Below, one piece after another: positions 40,545-50,634 of a stretch of DNA of 64,000 nucleotides. How positions within the stretch are numbered: position 1 is the first letter of the stretch; every line of letters starts with the position of its first letter. This stretch comes from CAZACZ01 sp964483695. GTDB taxonomy: Bacteria > Deinococcota > Deinococci > Deinococcales > Trueperaceae. Below the pieces are notes generated by a model that worked only from the letters and a program-made list of their open reading frames with translations, did no database searches and was not told where the DNA came from. Made by a program: the position numbers and the translations under genes. The stretch lies in NCBI GenBank assembly GCA_964483695.1, contig CAZACZ010000002.1, forward strand, positions 62,001 through 126,000. Reading direction: 5' to 3'.

Positions 40545-40548
<4 letters not shown>
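39517..40548 (-). CDS. tdh: L-threonine 3-dehydrogenase
   Basis: A 343-residue zinc-dependent medium-chain dehydrogenase that oxidises L-threonine to 2-amino-3-ketobutyrate with NAD+. Catalytic zinc ligand C38 in SICGTDVHIYNWD, TGHEYVGVVEEVG, the four-cysteine structural zinc lobe CGYCRNCRAGRRHLC and the NAD-binding GAGPIGLMAAAIA are all intact. Length equals the E. coli enzyme within a few residues. It starts at GTG 40548, overlapping the kbl stop (GTGA), and is the last gene of the operon deoC-ALDH16-kbl-tdh. The product is passed to Kbl. Confidence 0.96.
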
Positions 40549-41757
<1,209 letters not shown>

Positions 41758-41768
<11 letters not shown>

Positions 41769-44175
41769 AGGGCACCCAGATGTTCTTCACGCGCGTGGCG
41801 CGGCGCAGGTACTCGCGCCCTTCGCCTTGTGCCGGATCGAACCAATCGCGCTTCCGGCCGGCGTTCACCCACGTCGCCTTCAGGTTCCCGACGCTCTCGC
41901 GCTCCACCATGGCGCTGCCCCCTGCCGTGCCGACGTACCACATCGCCGCCACCGCGTCGTGCTTGGCCAGCACCGCGGCCAGCTCGTCCCGTACGCCGGT
42001 GACGATGTTGAGCGCGCCGGCGGGGACGTCGGAGGTGTCGAGCACCTGGTAGAAGTCGGTGGCGGCCAACGGCCAGCGCGCCGACGGCACCGCCACCACG
42101 CGGTTGCCCATCGCCAGCGCCGGCGCCACCAACGACACGAACGCCAGCAGCGGCGCCTCGTCGGGGCACACGACCGCCATCACGTCCCACGGCTCGTGCA
42201 TCGCCAGCGTGACGTTGCGGTGCGGCGTCGGATGCACCTGGCCGTCGTACTTGTCGGCGTAGGCGGCGTACGTGAACAAGCGCCGCACGCTCGTCTCCAC
42301 CTCGCGGACCGCGAGACGCTTCGGCACCCCGGTCATGGCGCGCAGGCGCTCCTCGAACTCGGGCGCACGCAGCGACAAGTTCTCGGCGAGGTAGTAGAGC
42401 ACCTGCGCCCGGCCGTGCGCGGTGGCCTTGGTCCAGGCCGCGTTCTTCTCGGCCGCCTCCACCGCGTCGCGCACGTCCTTGCGGTTGCCGAGCGGCGCCT
42501 CGCCGACGCGCGTGCCGTCCTCGCTCAGCACCGGGTAGACGTAGTTGCCGTCGGGGCGCTTCTGCTTGCCGCCGACGTAGAGCTTGGGCGTGCGGTCGAT
42601 GGCGGGCTGGGTCCCGGCCGCGTCCTCGTCGTCGCCCACGCCGGCGTCGAGCGCGTCGGCGCCCAGGGGCGGCGTCAGGTCGGCGGGGCCGTAGCTGGGC
42701 AGGCCCTTCTCCCACGTCGGCCTCAGGTACTCGAACATCCCTTCGCGGCCGCCCTCGCGGCCGAAGCCGCTCTCGCGGTAGCCGCCGAAGCCGGAGGCGG
42801 CATCGAAGACGTTGGTGCAGTTCACCCACACGACGCCGGCCTTGAGTTTCGGCGCGACGTCGAGCGCGAGGTTCACGTTCTCGGTCCAGACGCTGGCGGC
42901 GAGGCCGTACCGGGTGTCGTTGGCCAGCTCGACCGCCTCGGCCGGGGTGCGGAACGTCATCGACACGATCACCGGCCCGAAGATCTCCTCCTGCGCGATG
43001 GTCGCGGCCGAGGAGACGTTGGTGAAGAGGGTCGGCGGGTAGTACCAGCCCTGCTGCGGCAGCGCCCAGCTGGGTTGGTAGCAGTGCGCGCCTTCGGCCT
43101 TGCCCTGCGCTACCAGACGCTCGATCTTCTCGAGCTGCACCGGGGCGATGATGGCGCCGATGTCGATGCCCTTGTCGAGGGCGGGGCCCTCCCGCAGCGT
43201 CTCCATGCGCTCGCGAAGCTTGTGCTCGACCTTGGCCGCCACGCTCTCCTGCACCAGCAGGCGGCTGCCCGCGCAGCACACCTGGCCCTGGTTGAACCAG
43301 ATGGCGTCGACCACGCCTTCGACGGCGCTGTCGAGGTCGGCGTCGTCGAACACCAGGAACGGCGACTTGCCGCCGAGCTCGAGCGAGAGCTTGACCCCGC
43401 GGCCCGCAGTGGCCCGGCGGATGATCCGTCCCACCTCGGTCGAGCCGGTGAACGCCACCTTGTCGAGACCCTCGTGGGCCACCAGTGCGGCGCCGGTGCG
43501 GCCGTCGCCGGTGACGACGTTGAGCACCCCAGCAGGCAACCCCACCTCGACCGCCAGCTCGGCGAACGCCAGCGCCGAAAGCGGCGTGAACTCCGCCGGC
43601 TTGAGCACCACCGTGTTGCCCGCAGCCAGCGCCGGAGCGACCTTCCAGGCCAGCATCAGCAGCGGGAAGTTCCACGGGATCACCTGGCCGCATACCCCCA
43701 CCGCCTCGTAGCCGGGGTACTCCTGCTCGAGCAGCTGCGCCCAGCCGGCGTGGTGGTAGAAGTGGCGCGCCACCAACGGGACGTCGATGTCGCGCGTCTC
43801 GCGGATCGGTTTGCCGTTGTCGAGCGACTCGAGGACCGCCAACAGACGGGCGTGCTTCTGGACGTGCCGCGCCAGGGCGTAGAGGTAGCGCGCGCGGCCG
43901 TGGCCGCCCAACGCCTGCCAGGCCGGCAGCGCGGCGCGCGCCGCCTTCACCGCCTTGGCGACGTCCTTGTCGTCCCCTTGCGTCACCTGGGCGAGCTCGC
44001 TGCCGTCGCCCGGGTGGTGGGTGGCGAAGGTGGCGCCGGCCGCCGGTCTGGTGAAGCGGCCGTCGACGAAGTGCCCGAAGCGCCTGCCGTGACGGTCGAG
44101 CCAGGCGTGCGCGACGTCCGCCGCCTCGGGGGCGGGGCCGTAGTCCATGGTCCGGAAGATGTCTCGTACGCTCAT
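41758..44175 (-). CDS. ALDH16-type two-domain aldehyde dehydrogenase
   Basis: An 805-residue protein made of two ALDH superfamily domains, the architecture and length of ALDH16. Domain 1 (about 1-490) is catalytic: C300 in NQGQVCCAGSR and the general-base Glu in LELGGKSP are present. Domain 2 (about 525-805) has no catalytic Cys and carries VVCPDEAPLLAFVSLVAPALA and AMWYVGTAGGSAMVE, sequences that closely parallel the pseudo-domain of animal ALDH16A1 as I recall it; the N-terminal IFRTMDYGPAPE likewise. In animals the first domain has lost the Cys, whereas this bacterial form should be active. Substrate is not shown by sequence; its place after deoC suggests acetaldehyde. ATG 44175 has a GGCAGGAGCAGAG site. 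Confidence 0.9.
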
Positions 44176-44206
44176 GCGCTCTGCTCCTGCCCTGCGTGCC
44201 GTGCGG

Positions 44207-45223
44207 TCATCCGAGCGGGTGCCGGAAGGTCGCCGAGTAGCGCCCGGTGACGTGGTGCTCGAGTTGGCGTTCGATGTCGGCCAGGAGCGAGCTGGCGCCC
44301 AAGCGGAAGAGGTCGGGCTCGAGCCAGCGGCGCCCGAGCTCCTCCTTCATCAGCGTGAGCCACGCCAGGGCGTCCTTGGCGGTGCGGAGCCCGCCGGCGG
44401 GCTTGAACCCCACCCGCAACCCGGTGCGCTCGTGGTACGCGCGGATGGCGCGCGCCATGACCAGGCTCACGGGCAGGGTGGCGTTCTCGCTCTCCTTGCC
44501 GGTGGAGGTCTTGATGAAGTCGGCGCCGGCCATCATCGCCACCAGGCTGGCACGGTAGACGTTGCGCAGGCTCCCCAACTCGCCGGTGGCGAGGATCGTC
44601 TTGAGGTGGGCGTCGCCGCACGCTTCGCGGAAGGCGCGGACCTCGTCGTAGAGCGCCTGCCAGTCGTGCGTCAGCACGTGGCGGCGCGAGATGACGATGT
44701 CGATCTCGGCCGCCCCCGCGGCCACCGAGCGATGGATCTCCTCCACGCGGGTGGCGAACGGAGACAGCCCCGCCGGGAAGCCGGCGGATACCGCGGCCAC
44801 CGGGACGCCGGAACCGCGCAACGCCTCCACCGCGGTGGGCACCATGTCGTGGTAGACGCACACCGCCGCGGTGGTGACACCCAAGTCGGCGACACCGAGG
44901 GCGTCGAGCAGGTCGTTGCGCACGGGGCGCAGCGCCTTGGCGCACAAGCGGCGGACGCGGCCGGGGGTGTCGTCGCCCGAGAGGGTGGTGAGGTCGATGA
45001 GCGTGACGGCCTTGAGCAACCAGGCGGCCTGCCACTCCTTCTTGACGCTGCGGCGTGTGGTCAGGGTGGCGGCGCGGCGCTCGACCGCGCTGCGGTTCAC
45101 GCGCGCGCCCTGCACCCAGTCGAGCTCGAGCGCCATGCCGGCGTTGCGCGCGAGCGGCTCCATGCCTTCGCCGGCGAGGTGGGGACGGTGCTCGGCGGGC
45201 GGCGCGTTGGTGGGGATGGTCAT
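44207..45223 (-). CDS. deoC: deoxyribose-phosphate aldolase, DERA type
   Basis: A 338-residue class I aldolase cleaving 2-deoxyribose 5-phosphate to acetaldehyde and glyceraldehyde 3-phosphate. Schiff-base K238 is in DFIKTSTGKESENAT and the proton-relay K274 in GFKPAGGL. The sequence RRSVKKEWQAAWLLKAVTLI and the ending LEHHVTGRYSA are nearly those of animal DERA as I remember it, and the protein is clearly longer than the bacterial short DeoC. The ATG at 45223 follows a GAGGAGAG site. First gene of the operon, 31 nt upstream of the ALDH16 gene. A spaced inverted repeat lies about 72-120 nt upstream. Confidence 0.95.
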   Translation of the reverse strand: MTIPTNAPPAEHRPHLAGEGMEPLARNAGMALELDWVQGARVNRSAVERRAATLTTRRSVKKEWQAAWLLKAVTLIDLTTLSGDDTPGRVRRLCAKALRPVRNDLLDALGVADLGVTTAAVCVYHDMVPTAVEALRGSGVPVAAVSAGFPAGLSPFATRVEEIHRSVAAGAAEIDIVISRRHVLTHDWQALYDEVRAFREACGDAHLKTILATGELGSLRNVYRASLVAMMAGADFIKTSTGKESENATLPVSLVMARAIRAYHERTGLRVGFKPAGGLRTAKDALAWLTLMKEELGRRWLEPDLFRLGASSLLADIERQLEHHVTGRYSATFRHPLG

Positions 45224-45599
45224 GCGGCGCTCTCCTCGGTGCGTCGACGGGGCAACGACCCCGGGACGAGGCGGCGGGCGCGCGGCTCGCGCCGACGCGT
45301 GTCGTCCTCGACGGAGCATCGGCGAAGCATCGACGACACGCGTGCACCAAGCATACACGCCGGCTTCCGGCGCCGCCGCGCAGGAACGCCGCGTCGGTCG
45401 GGTGCTCGAGCGCGGCGGGCGTGGGCAGCGTACCCGAGGGACGGTCCGAGAGCCGGGCGGGCCAGACGGGACGCGCGGCTATGATTGACGTCGAGCGCGA
45501 GGACCGGAACGTCGGCGCGATGCTCGGCCGAGCAACGCTCGGACCCGGCGCGCATCGGACAAGCCCGCCGGCGGTGCTTGCGCGCCTCAGGAGGGTCCC
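45224..45599. promoter_or_regulatory. divergent deoC / desulfhydrase intergenic region with spaced inverted repeat
   Basis: 376 nt without a supported gene. ACGCGTGTCGTC (45295-45306) is repeated in perfect inverted form at 45332-45343 (25-nt spacer, centres 37 bp apart), with GCATCG directly repeated inside the spacer. This could be an operator, possibly looped, for deoC. Toward the plus-strand gene a TATGAT (45480-45485) resembles a -10 without a good -35. A CAGGAGGGTCCC ribosome site precedes the ATG at 45600. Confidence 0.45.
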
Positions 45600-46598
45600 A
45601 TGCAGCTCGCTCGTTTCCCCCGCCGCCGCTACACGTCGGCGCCCACCCCGCTCGAGCGCCTCGACCGCCTCACCGACCACCTCGGTGGCCCGACCCTGTG
45701 GATCAAGCGCGACGACCTCCTCGGCCTCGCCGGCGGCGGCAACAAGACGCGCAAGCTCGAGTTCCTGGTGGCCGACGCGCTCGCGCAGGGGGCCGACACG
45801 CTCGTCACTACCGGTGCGGTGCAGTCGAACCACTGCCGCCTGACGCTGGCCGCGGCGGTGAAGGAGGGCCTGGCGTGCCGCTTGGTGCTCGAGGAGCGCG
45901 TGCCCGGCAGTTACGACGAGACCGCCAGCGGCAACAACTTCCTCTACCGGCTGCTCGGCGCCGAGAAGGTCACGGTGGTCCCGGCCGGCACCGACTTGGC
46001 CGCGGCCATGCAGGCGGAAGCCGACACGCTGGCGCGCGAAGGACGGCAGGGGTACGTCATCCCGGGTGGCGGGTCGACCCCGCTCGGCGCGCTCGGGTAC
46101 GTGGCCTGCGCCCAGGAGTTGCTGGCTCAGGCGTTCGACGCCGACCTGCGCATCGACCACCTGGTCGTCGCCAGCGGCTCGGGCGGCACCCACGCCGGCG
46201 TCGTGGCGGGCCTGACCGGCGCCAACGCCGGGGTGACGATCACCGGCATCAGCGTGCGCGCGGCCGCGGCGCCGCAGGCCGCGAAGATCCTCGACCTGGC
46301 GCGCGCCACCGCGGCGAAGCTCGGGTCGCGTCACGCCGTCGAGGAGAGCGCCGTCCGGGTGCTCGACGGGTACGTCGGCGCCGGCTACTCGCTCCCGACC
46401 GACGCGATGGTCGAGGCGGTGCAGCTGTTCGCGCGCGTCGAAGGCATCCTGCTGGACCCGGTGTACACCGGCAAGGCGGCTGCCGGGCTGATCGATCTAG
46501 TGCGCCAGGGTGCGTTCGACCGCGACGCCAACGTCGTCTTCCTGCACACCGGCGGCTCCCCCGCCCTCTACGCCTACCAGGACGTCGTCCTGCGATGA
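45600..46598 (+). CDS. dcyD: D-cysteine desulfhydrase / ACC-deaminase family PLP enzyme
   Basis: A 332-residue fold-type II PLP enzyme. The cofactor lysine motif GGGNKTRKLEF (K49 region), TTGAVQSNHCRLTLAAAV for the substrate carboxylate, and the phosphate-binding GSGGTHAG are characteristic. The family contains D-cysteine desulfhydrase (D-Cys to pyruvate, H2S, ammonia) and 1-aminocyclopropane-1-carboxylate deaminase; many bacterial members prefer D-cysteine. It is coupled by ATGA to a racemase gene, which supports a D-amino-acid role, but the exact substrate is not proven by the sequence. Confidence 0.85.
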   Translation: MQLARFPRRRYTSAPTPLERLDRLTDHLGGPTLWIKRDDLLGLAGGGNKTRKLEFLVADALAQGADTLVTTGAVQSNHCRLTLAAAVKEGLACRLVLEERVPGSYDETASGNNFLYRLLGAEKVTVVPAGTDLAAAMQAEADTLAREGRQGYVIPGGGSTPLGALGYVACAQELLAQAFDADLRIDHLVVASGSGGTHAGVVAGLTGANAGVTITGISVRAAAAPQAAKILDLARATAAKLGSRHAVEESAVRVLDGYVGAGYSLPTDAMVEAVQLFARVEGILLDPVYTGKAAAGLIDLVRQGAFDRDANVVFLHTGGSPALYAYQDVVLR

Positions 46599-47323
46599 GC
46601 GCGACGCGGCCGGTGATCGGCGTGCTGGGCGGCATGGGTCCCGAGGCGACGCTCGACTTCTACGCCAAGGTCATCGCCGCGACGCCCGCGCACCGTGACC
46701 AGGAGCACCTGCACCTGATCATCGACGCCGACCCGACGGTGCCGAACCGCAACGACGCGGTCGCCGGCACCGGCCCTTCCCCGGCACCGCGGTTGGCGGC
46801 CATGGCGGCGCGGCTGGAGGCCGCCGGCGCGGACCTGCTGGTGATGGCGTGCAACACCGCCCACGCCTTCCAGGACGCCGTCGTCGCTGCCGTGCAAGTG
46901 CCGTTCGTGAGCATCCTCGACGAGACCGTCGCCGCGACCTTGCACGCCGCCCCCGGCGTGACGCGGGTCGGCGTCCTGGCCACCTCGGGCGCCCAGGACG
47001 CGCGCCTGTACCCCGACGCCTTCGCTCGGCACGCCGTCGTGGTCGAGGAACCGAACGGCGCGGACCGCGCCGCCTTCATGCACCTGCTCTACCGCGTCAA
47101 GGCGGGAGACAAGGGCGCCGAGGTGCGCTCCGCGATGCGCGCCATCGCCGCGCGCCTCGTCGCACGCGGGGCGGAGGCCATCGTGGCCGGTTGCACCGAG
47201 GTGCCGCTGGTACTCGGTGCCGACGACCTACCCGTCCCGTTCATCACGTCCACCGACGCCCTGGTCGACGCCGTGGTGGCGATCGGCACCGGCGCGCGGC
47301 CCCTGCCCCCGCGGCGGCCCTAG
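46595..47323 (+). CDS. aspartate/glutamate-type amino acid racemase
   Basis: A 242-residue cofactor-independent racemase. The start IGVLGGMGPEATLDFYAKV is the family hallmark, and the two catalytic cysteines are C86 (MACNTAH) and C200 (AGCTEVPL), as expected for a two-base mechanism. It resembles YgeA/RacX-type broad-spectrum or aspartate racemases rather than MurI. It overlaps the desulfhydrase gene by 4 nt and is followed by a hairpin terminator. Together they could interconvert and degrade D-amino acids. Confidence 0.9.
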   Translation: MSATRPVIGVLGGMGPEATLDFYAKVIAATPAHRDQEHLHLIIDADPTVPNRNDAVAGTGPSPAPRLAAMAARLEAAGADLLVMACNTAHAFQDAVVAAVQVPFVSILDETVAATLHAAPGVTRVGVLATSGAQDARLYPDAFARHAVVVEEPNGADRAAFMHLLYRVKAGDKGAEVRSAMRAIAARLVARGAEAIVAGCTEVPLVLGADDLPVPFITSTDALVDAVVAIGTGARPLPPRRP

Positions 47324-47334
47324 GCTGCCCGGAC

Positions 47335-47360
47335 GGCGCCCACCCAGCTGGGTGGGCGCC
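47335..47360 (+). terminator. palindromic terminator after the racemase gene
   Basis: A perfect 26-nt palindrome with arms GGCGCCCACCC and GGGTGGGCGCC around AGCT, 11 nt after the racemase stop. It separates this pair from the Lrp-led transcript. Confidence 0.7.
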
Positions 47361-47383
47361 ATGGTCGAGCCGTCGCGCGACTC

Positions 47384-47434
47384 GGACGCATTGCGTCCAA
47401 GATGTTGACACCTTGGACGCAATGCGTCTATCAT
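47384..47434 (+). promoter_or_regulatory. Lrp promoter flanked by twin palindromic operators
   Basis: -35 TTGACA (47405-47410) and -10 TATCAT (47429-47434), 18-nt spacing. The -35 lies in the 10-nt spacer of a perfect 17-bp inverted repeat (47385-47401 and 47412-47428). Each arm is itself a near-perfect 15-bp palindrome GGACGCA-W-TGCGTCC (47384-47398 and 47415-47429), with centres 31 bp apart, about three helical turns. This fits cooperative binding of two Lrp/AsnC dimers on one DNA face, with autorepression. Confidence 0.75.
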
Positions 47435-47480
47435 CCGAGGGTCCCGTCGCCCCGAAGCCGCGTGTTCCGAAAGGGGACCG

Positions 47481-48014
47481 ATGCGCCAAGGCACCTACCA
47501 CCAGCTCGACGTCGTCGACCGTCGCATCGTCGACCTGCTGCGCCAGGACGGCCGCATGCCGTACCGCGAGATGGCCCGTCGCCTCGGCGTGTCCGAGTCG
47601 ATGGTGCGCAAGCGCGCCACGAAGCTGCTCGACGCCGGCTGGCTGCGCGTGCTGGCGATCAGCGACCCGCTCAAGCTCGGCGTCGCCATCGTCGCAACCA
47701 CCTACGCCACCGTCAGCCCCCACGCCCTGGAGCGCGTCACCGACGAGCTCGCCCGCAACGACGCGGTGCGCTACCTCGCCATCGGGGTGGGGAGCCACAA
47801 CGTGGTGCTGGAGTCGCTGCACGCCAGCGACGAGGACCTGCACGACTTCATCCAGCGCGAGCTGGGCAAGGAGGGGATCATCCGAAGCGAGACCATCCAC
47901 GTCGTGAAGATCAAGAAGAGCGTGTGGGACTGGCCCGTGCCGCCCGCGCCGAACGCCGACGGCGAACGCGACGTGACGACCGACGACGTACAGGAACGGA
48001 GCCGACCCACATGA
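47481..48014 (+). CDS. Lrp/AsnC family transcriptional regulator
   Basis: A 177-residue regulator: N-terminal winged HTH (about 8-60; LDVVDRRIVDLLRQDGRMPYR then MARRLGVSESMVRKRATKLLDAGWLRV, abridged) and a C-terminal RAM/AsnC ligand domain (about 65-150). The 25-residue charged tail is an addition. The ATG at 47481 follows AAGGGGACCG. It is coupled by ATGA to the peptide-binding-protein gene and is preceded by a promoter with matching twin palindromes. The effector is probably an amino acid or peptide imported by the downstream system. Confidence 0.92.
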   Translation: MRQGTYHQLDVVDRRIVDLLRQDGRMPYREMARRLGVSESMVRKRATKLLDAGWLRVLAISDPLKLGVAIVATTYATVSPHALERVTDELARNDAVRYLAIGVGSHNVVLESLHASDEDLHDFIQRELGKEGIIRSETIHVVKIKKSVWDWPVPPAPNADGERDVTTDDVQERSRPT

Positions 48015-49516
48015 GACGATCCCTGACGACCTTCGCGTTCTCCGCGGCCTTGCTGTTCGCGGCCAGCGGCAGCGCGCAGACCTCCGGCGGCACCCTGATC
48101 GCCGCCTGGGCGCAAGACCCGGTGGGCCTCGACCCCCACATCACCAGCGCCTACTCCAGCTTCCAGGTCCTCGAGAACGTGCTCGACACCCTCGTGACCC
48201 TCGACGAGGAACAGAACGTCGTGCCCTCCCTGGCGGAGTCGTGGGAGGTGTCCGATGACGGCCTGGTGTGGACCTTCCACCTGCGCGACGGCGTGATGTT
48301 CAGCAACGGCCGTGCGCTCACCGCCGACGACGTGGTGTACACCTACGACCGCATGCTCGACCCGGCCACCGGGTCCGGCAACGCCTACCTGCTGGCCGGC
48401 GTCGTGGACGTCGCGGCGGTCGACGATCGCACCGTGACCATCACCCTCGACGAGCCGAACGTGGCTCTGCTCGGCCACCTCGCGGTCAACAAGTCGGTCG
48501 GGATCATCGCGCGCGAGAGCGTCGACGACGGCACCATCAACACCCAGCCGATCGGCACCGGGCCGTTCATGATCACCGACTTCCAGCCCGGCACCAGCGT
48601 CCGTCTCGAACGCAACCCGCACTACTGGCAAGACGGCCTTCCCTACCTCGACGCCATCGACATCCGCATCATCCCCGACGAGTCGGTGCGCCGCACCGCG
48701 CTGGTGTCCGGCGACGTCGACTGGACCATCTCGGTGCCGCCGCAGGCGCTCGACCAGTTGCGCTCCGAAGACGGCATCGTGGTCGACGAGACCACCGCCG
48801 GCGCCTACTGGTACATCGGCGTCAACCTACGGCGCGAACCGCTGAACGACCCGCGTGTGCGCCAGGCGCTCGCGTTCGCCGTCAACCGCGACAACATCGC
48901 CGTGGCGGCCAGCTTCGGTACCGCGCAGCCGACCGACGGGCCGATCCCCTCCTCCAGCGCATGGGCGATGGACTACGCGCCGTACGGCTACGACCCGGAG
49001 CGCGCCCGCGAACTGCTTGCCGAGGCCGGTCTGGCCGACGGCTTCGACATGGAGATCATGCCGACCACCCAGTACGAGGAGTCGATCCGCGCGGCCCAGG
49101 TCATCCAAGCCGATCTCGCGGCCGTCGGCATCCGCGCCACCATCCGCTCGCTGGAGTGGGCCGAGTGGCTGCAGGAAGAAGGCGACGGGAACTACGACAC
49201 CTACGTCTGCTCGTGGAACGGTCTGGTCGACCCGGACGATTACTTCTACGCGCAGCACAAGACCGGCGAGGTCTTCAACTTCACCGGCTACAGCAACGCC
49301 ACCGTCGACGAGCTGCTCGACGAGGGTCGGCGCACGCAGGCGTTCGACGAGCGGTACGGGATCTACCAGCAGATCAACCAGACCATCGTCGACGAGGCCC
49401 CGTACGTCTACCTCTACAATCCGCTCAACATCAACGCCTACGCCACCCACGTGCAGGGCTACCAGGCGCGCGGCGACCAGGCCATCCGCTTCCTGGGAAC
49501 CTGGCTCGACCGCTGA
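48011..49516 (+). CDS. peptide/nickel-type ABC substrate-binding protein (family 5)
   Basis: A 501-residue periplasmic protein of SBP family 5 (DppA/OppA class): signal peptide ending SGSAQ, N-terminal GLDPHITSAYSSFQVLENV, the family motif WTFHLRDGVMFSNGRALTADDVVYTYDRM (abridged) and NPHYWQDGLPYLDAIDIRI. It binds di- or oligopeptides or related compounds. It overlaps the Lrp-type gene by 4 nt and is separated from its permeases by a hairpin. Confidence 0.94.
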   Translation: MRRSLTTFAFSAALLFAASGSAQTSGGTLIAAWAQDPVGLDPHITSAYSSFQVLENVLDTLVTLDEEQNVVPSLAESWEVSDDGLVWTFHLRDGVMFSNGRALTADDVVYTYDRMLDPATGSGNAYLLAGVVDVAAVDDRTVTITLDEPNVALLGHLAVNKSVGIIARESVDDGTINTQPIGTGPFMITDFQPGTSVRLERNPHYWQDGLPYLDAIDIRIIPDESVRRTALVSGDVDWTISVPPQALDQLRSEDGIVVDETTAGAYWYIGVNLRREPLNDPRVRQALAFAVNRDNIAVAASFGTAQPTDGPIPSSSAWAMDYAPYGYDPERARELLAEAGLADGFDMEIMPTTQYEESIRAAQVIQADLAAVGIRATIRSLEWAEWLQEEGDGNYDTYVCSWNGLVDPDDYFYAQHKTGEVFNFTGYSNATVDELLDEGRRTQAFDERYGIYQQINQTIVDEAPYVYLYNPLNINAYATHVQGYQARGDQAIRFLGTWLDR

Positions 49517-49605
49517 GCCACGTCCCCATCCCGGCGCGGGGGCCATCGTTCTGGCCATGACCCGACGCGGTCCCCGCGCCACGAGCAGGTCCTCGCTGGC
49601 CGGAA

Positions 49606-49630
49606 GGTGGGGGCGCCCGACGCCCCCACC
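49606..49630 (+). terminator. intercistronic hairpin after the peptide-binding-protein gene
   Basis: A 10-bp perfect stem GGTGGGGGCG/CGCCCCCACC with a 5-nt loop, 89 nt after the stop and 53 nt before dppB. No T tract, so it more likely stabilises upstream mRNA or reduces read-through than ends all transcription. Confidence 0.55.
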
Positions 49631-49683
49631 ACCCCCTATCCCCCCGCCCTTCCCGGGTCGCCGCGCACCCCCAGGAGGAACCG

Positions 49684-50634
49684 TTGAGCCTCCGCTATCT
49701 TCTGCAACGCATCTCGACGCTGGCGTTGGTGCTCTTCGGCGTCTCCGTCCTCACCTTCGCCATCCAGCCGCTGGTACCGGGCTCGCCGGCCCGTGTGATC
49801 CTCGGTGTGCACGCCACCGACGCGACGCTCGCCGCGCTCGAGCACGAGCTCGGCCTCGACCGGCCGCTGCCGGTGCAGTACTGGAGCTGGGTGAGCGGCA
49901 TCGTGCTTCGCGGCGACTTCGGCGACAGCCTCATCTCCGGCAAGGCCATCCGGGGCGAGATCGCCAGGCGCCTCCCCGCCACCCTCACGCTGGCGGCCGC
50001 GGCGCTGCTGATCGGCCTGCTGATCGCGCTGCCTAGCGGCGTCCTCTCGGCACTCAAGCCCGGCAGCGCGCGCGACCTCGGCATCTCGGTGATGTCGCAG
50101 GTCGGCGTCTCGGTCCCGGAGTTCTGGCTCGGCATCCTGCTGGTACTGCTGTTCGCCGAGCGCTGGGACGTGCTGCCGTCGAGCGGGTTCGCGCCGCTAG
50201 CGGACGGCCTCGGGCCGTTCCTGGCGCACCTGGTGCTCCCGGCCGTGACGGTCGGCGTGATCGGCGGATCGATCATGGCGCGCTTCGTGCGCAGCGCCAT
50301 GTTGGAGGTGCTGAACCACGATTACGTGCGCACCGCCCGCGCCAAGGGCCTCGCCCCGCGGCGCGTGATCCTCAAGCACGTGCTCCGCAACGCTTCCATC
50401 GCCATCGTCACCATCGTCGGGTTGCAGATGGCCACCATGATGTCGGCGGTGGTGGTCACCGAGATCATCTTCGCCTGGCCCGGCCTCGGTTCGCTGGCGC
50501 TGACCGCCACGCTGCAGCGCGACTACCCGGTGCTGCAGGCGGCCGTGCTGATGACCTCCGTCATCTTCACCGTGGTCAACCTGCTCACCGACCTCTCCTA
50601 CGTGCTGCTCGACCCGAGCGTGGAGTACGCATGA
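49684..50634 (+). CDS. dppB: peptide-type ABC permease (DppB-like)
   Basis: A 316-residue permease: N-terminal LRYLLQRISTLALVLFGVSVLTF, about six hydrophobic helices, and the coupling loop YVRTARAKGLAPRRVILKHVLRNA that contacts the ATPase. It begins with TTG (49684) behind an AGGAGGAACC site; no better start is near. Coupled to dppC by ATGA. The symbol denotes family only; the substrate may differ from dipeptides. Confidence 0.92.
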   Translation: MSLRYLLQRISTLALVLFGVSVLTFAIQPLVPGSPARVILGVHATDATLAALEHELGLDRPLPVQYWSWVSGIVLRGDFGDSLISGKAIRGEIARRLPATLTLAAAALLIGLLIALPSGVLSALKPGSARDLGISVMSQVGVSVPEFWLGILLVLLFAERWDVLPSSGFAPLADGLGPFLAHLVLPAVTVGVIGGSIMARFVRSAMLEVLNHDYVRTARAKGLAPRRVILKHVLRNASIAIVTIVGLQMATMMSAVVVTEIIFAWPGLGSLALTATLQRDYPVLQAAVLMTSVIFTVVNLLTDLSYVLLDPSVEYA

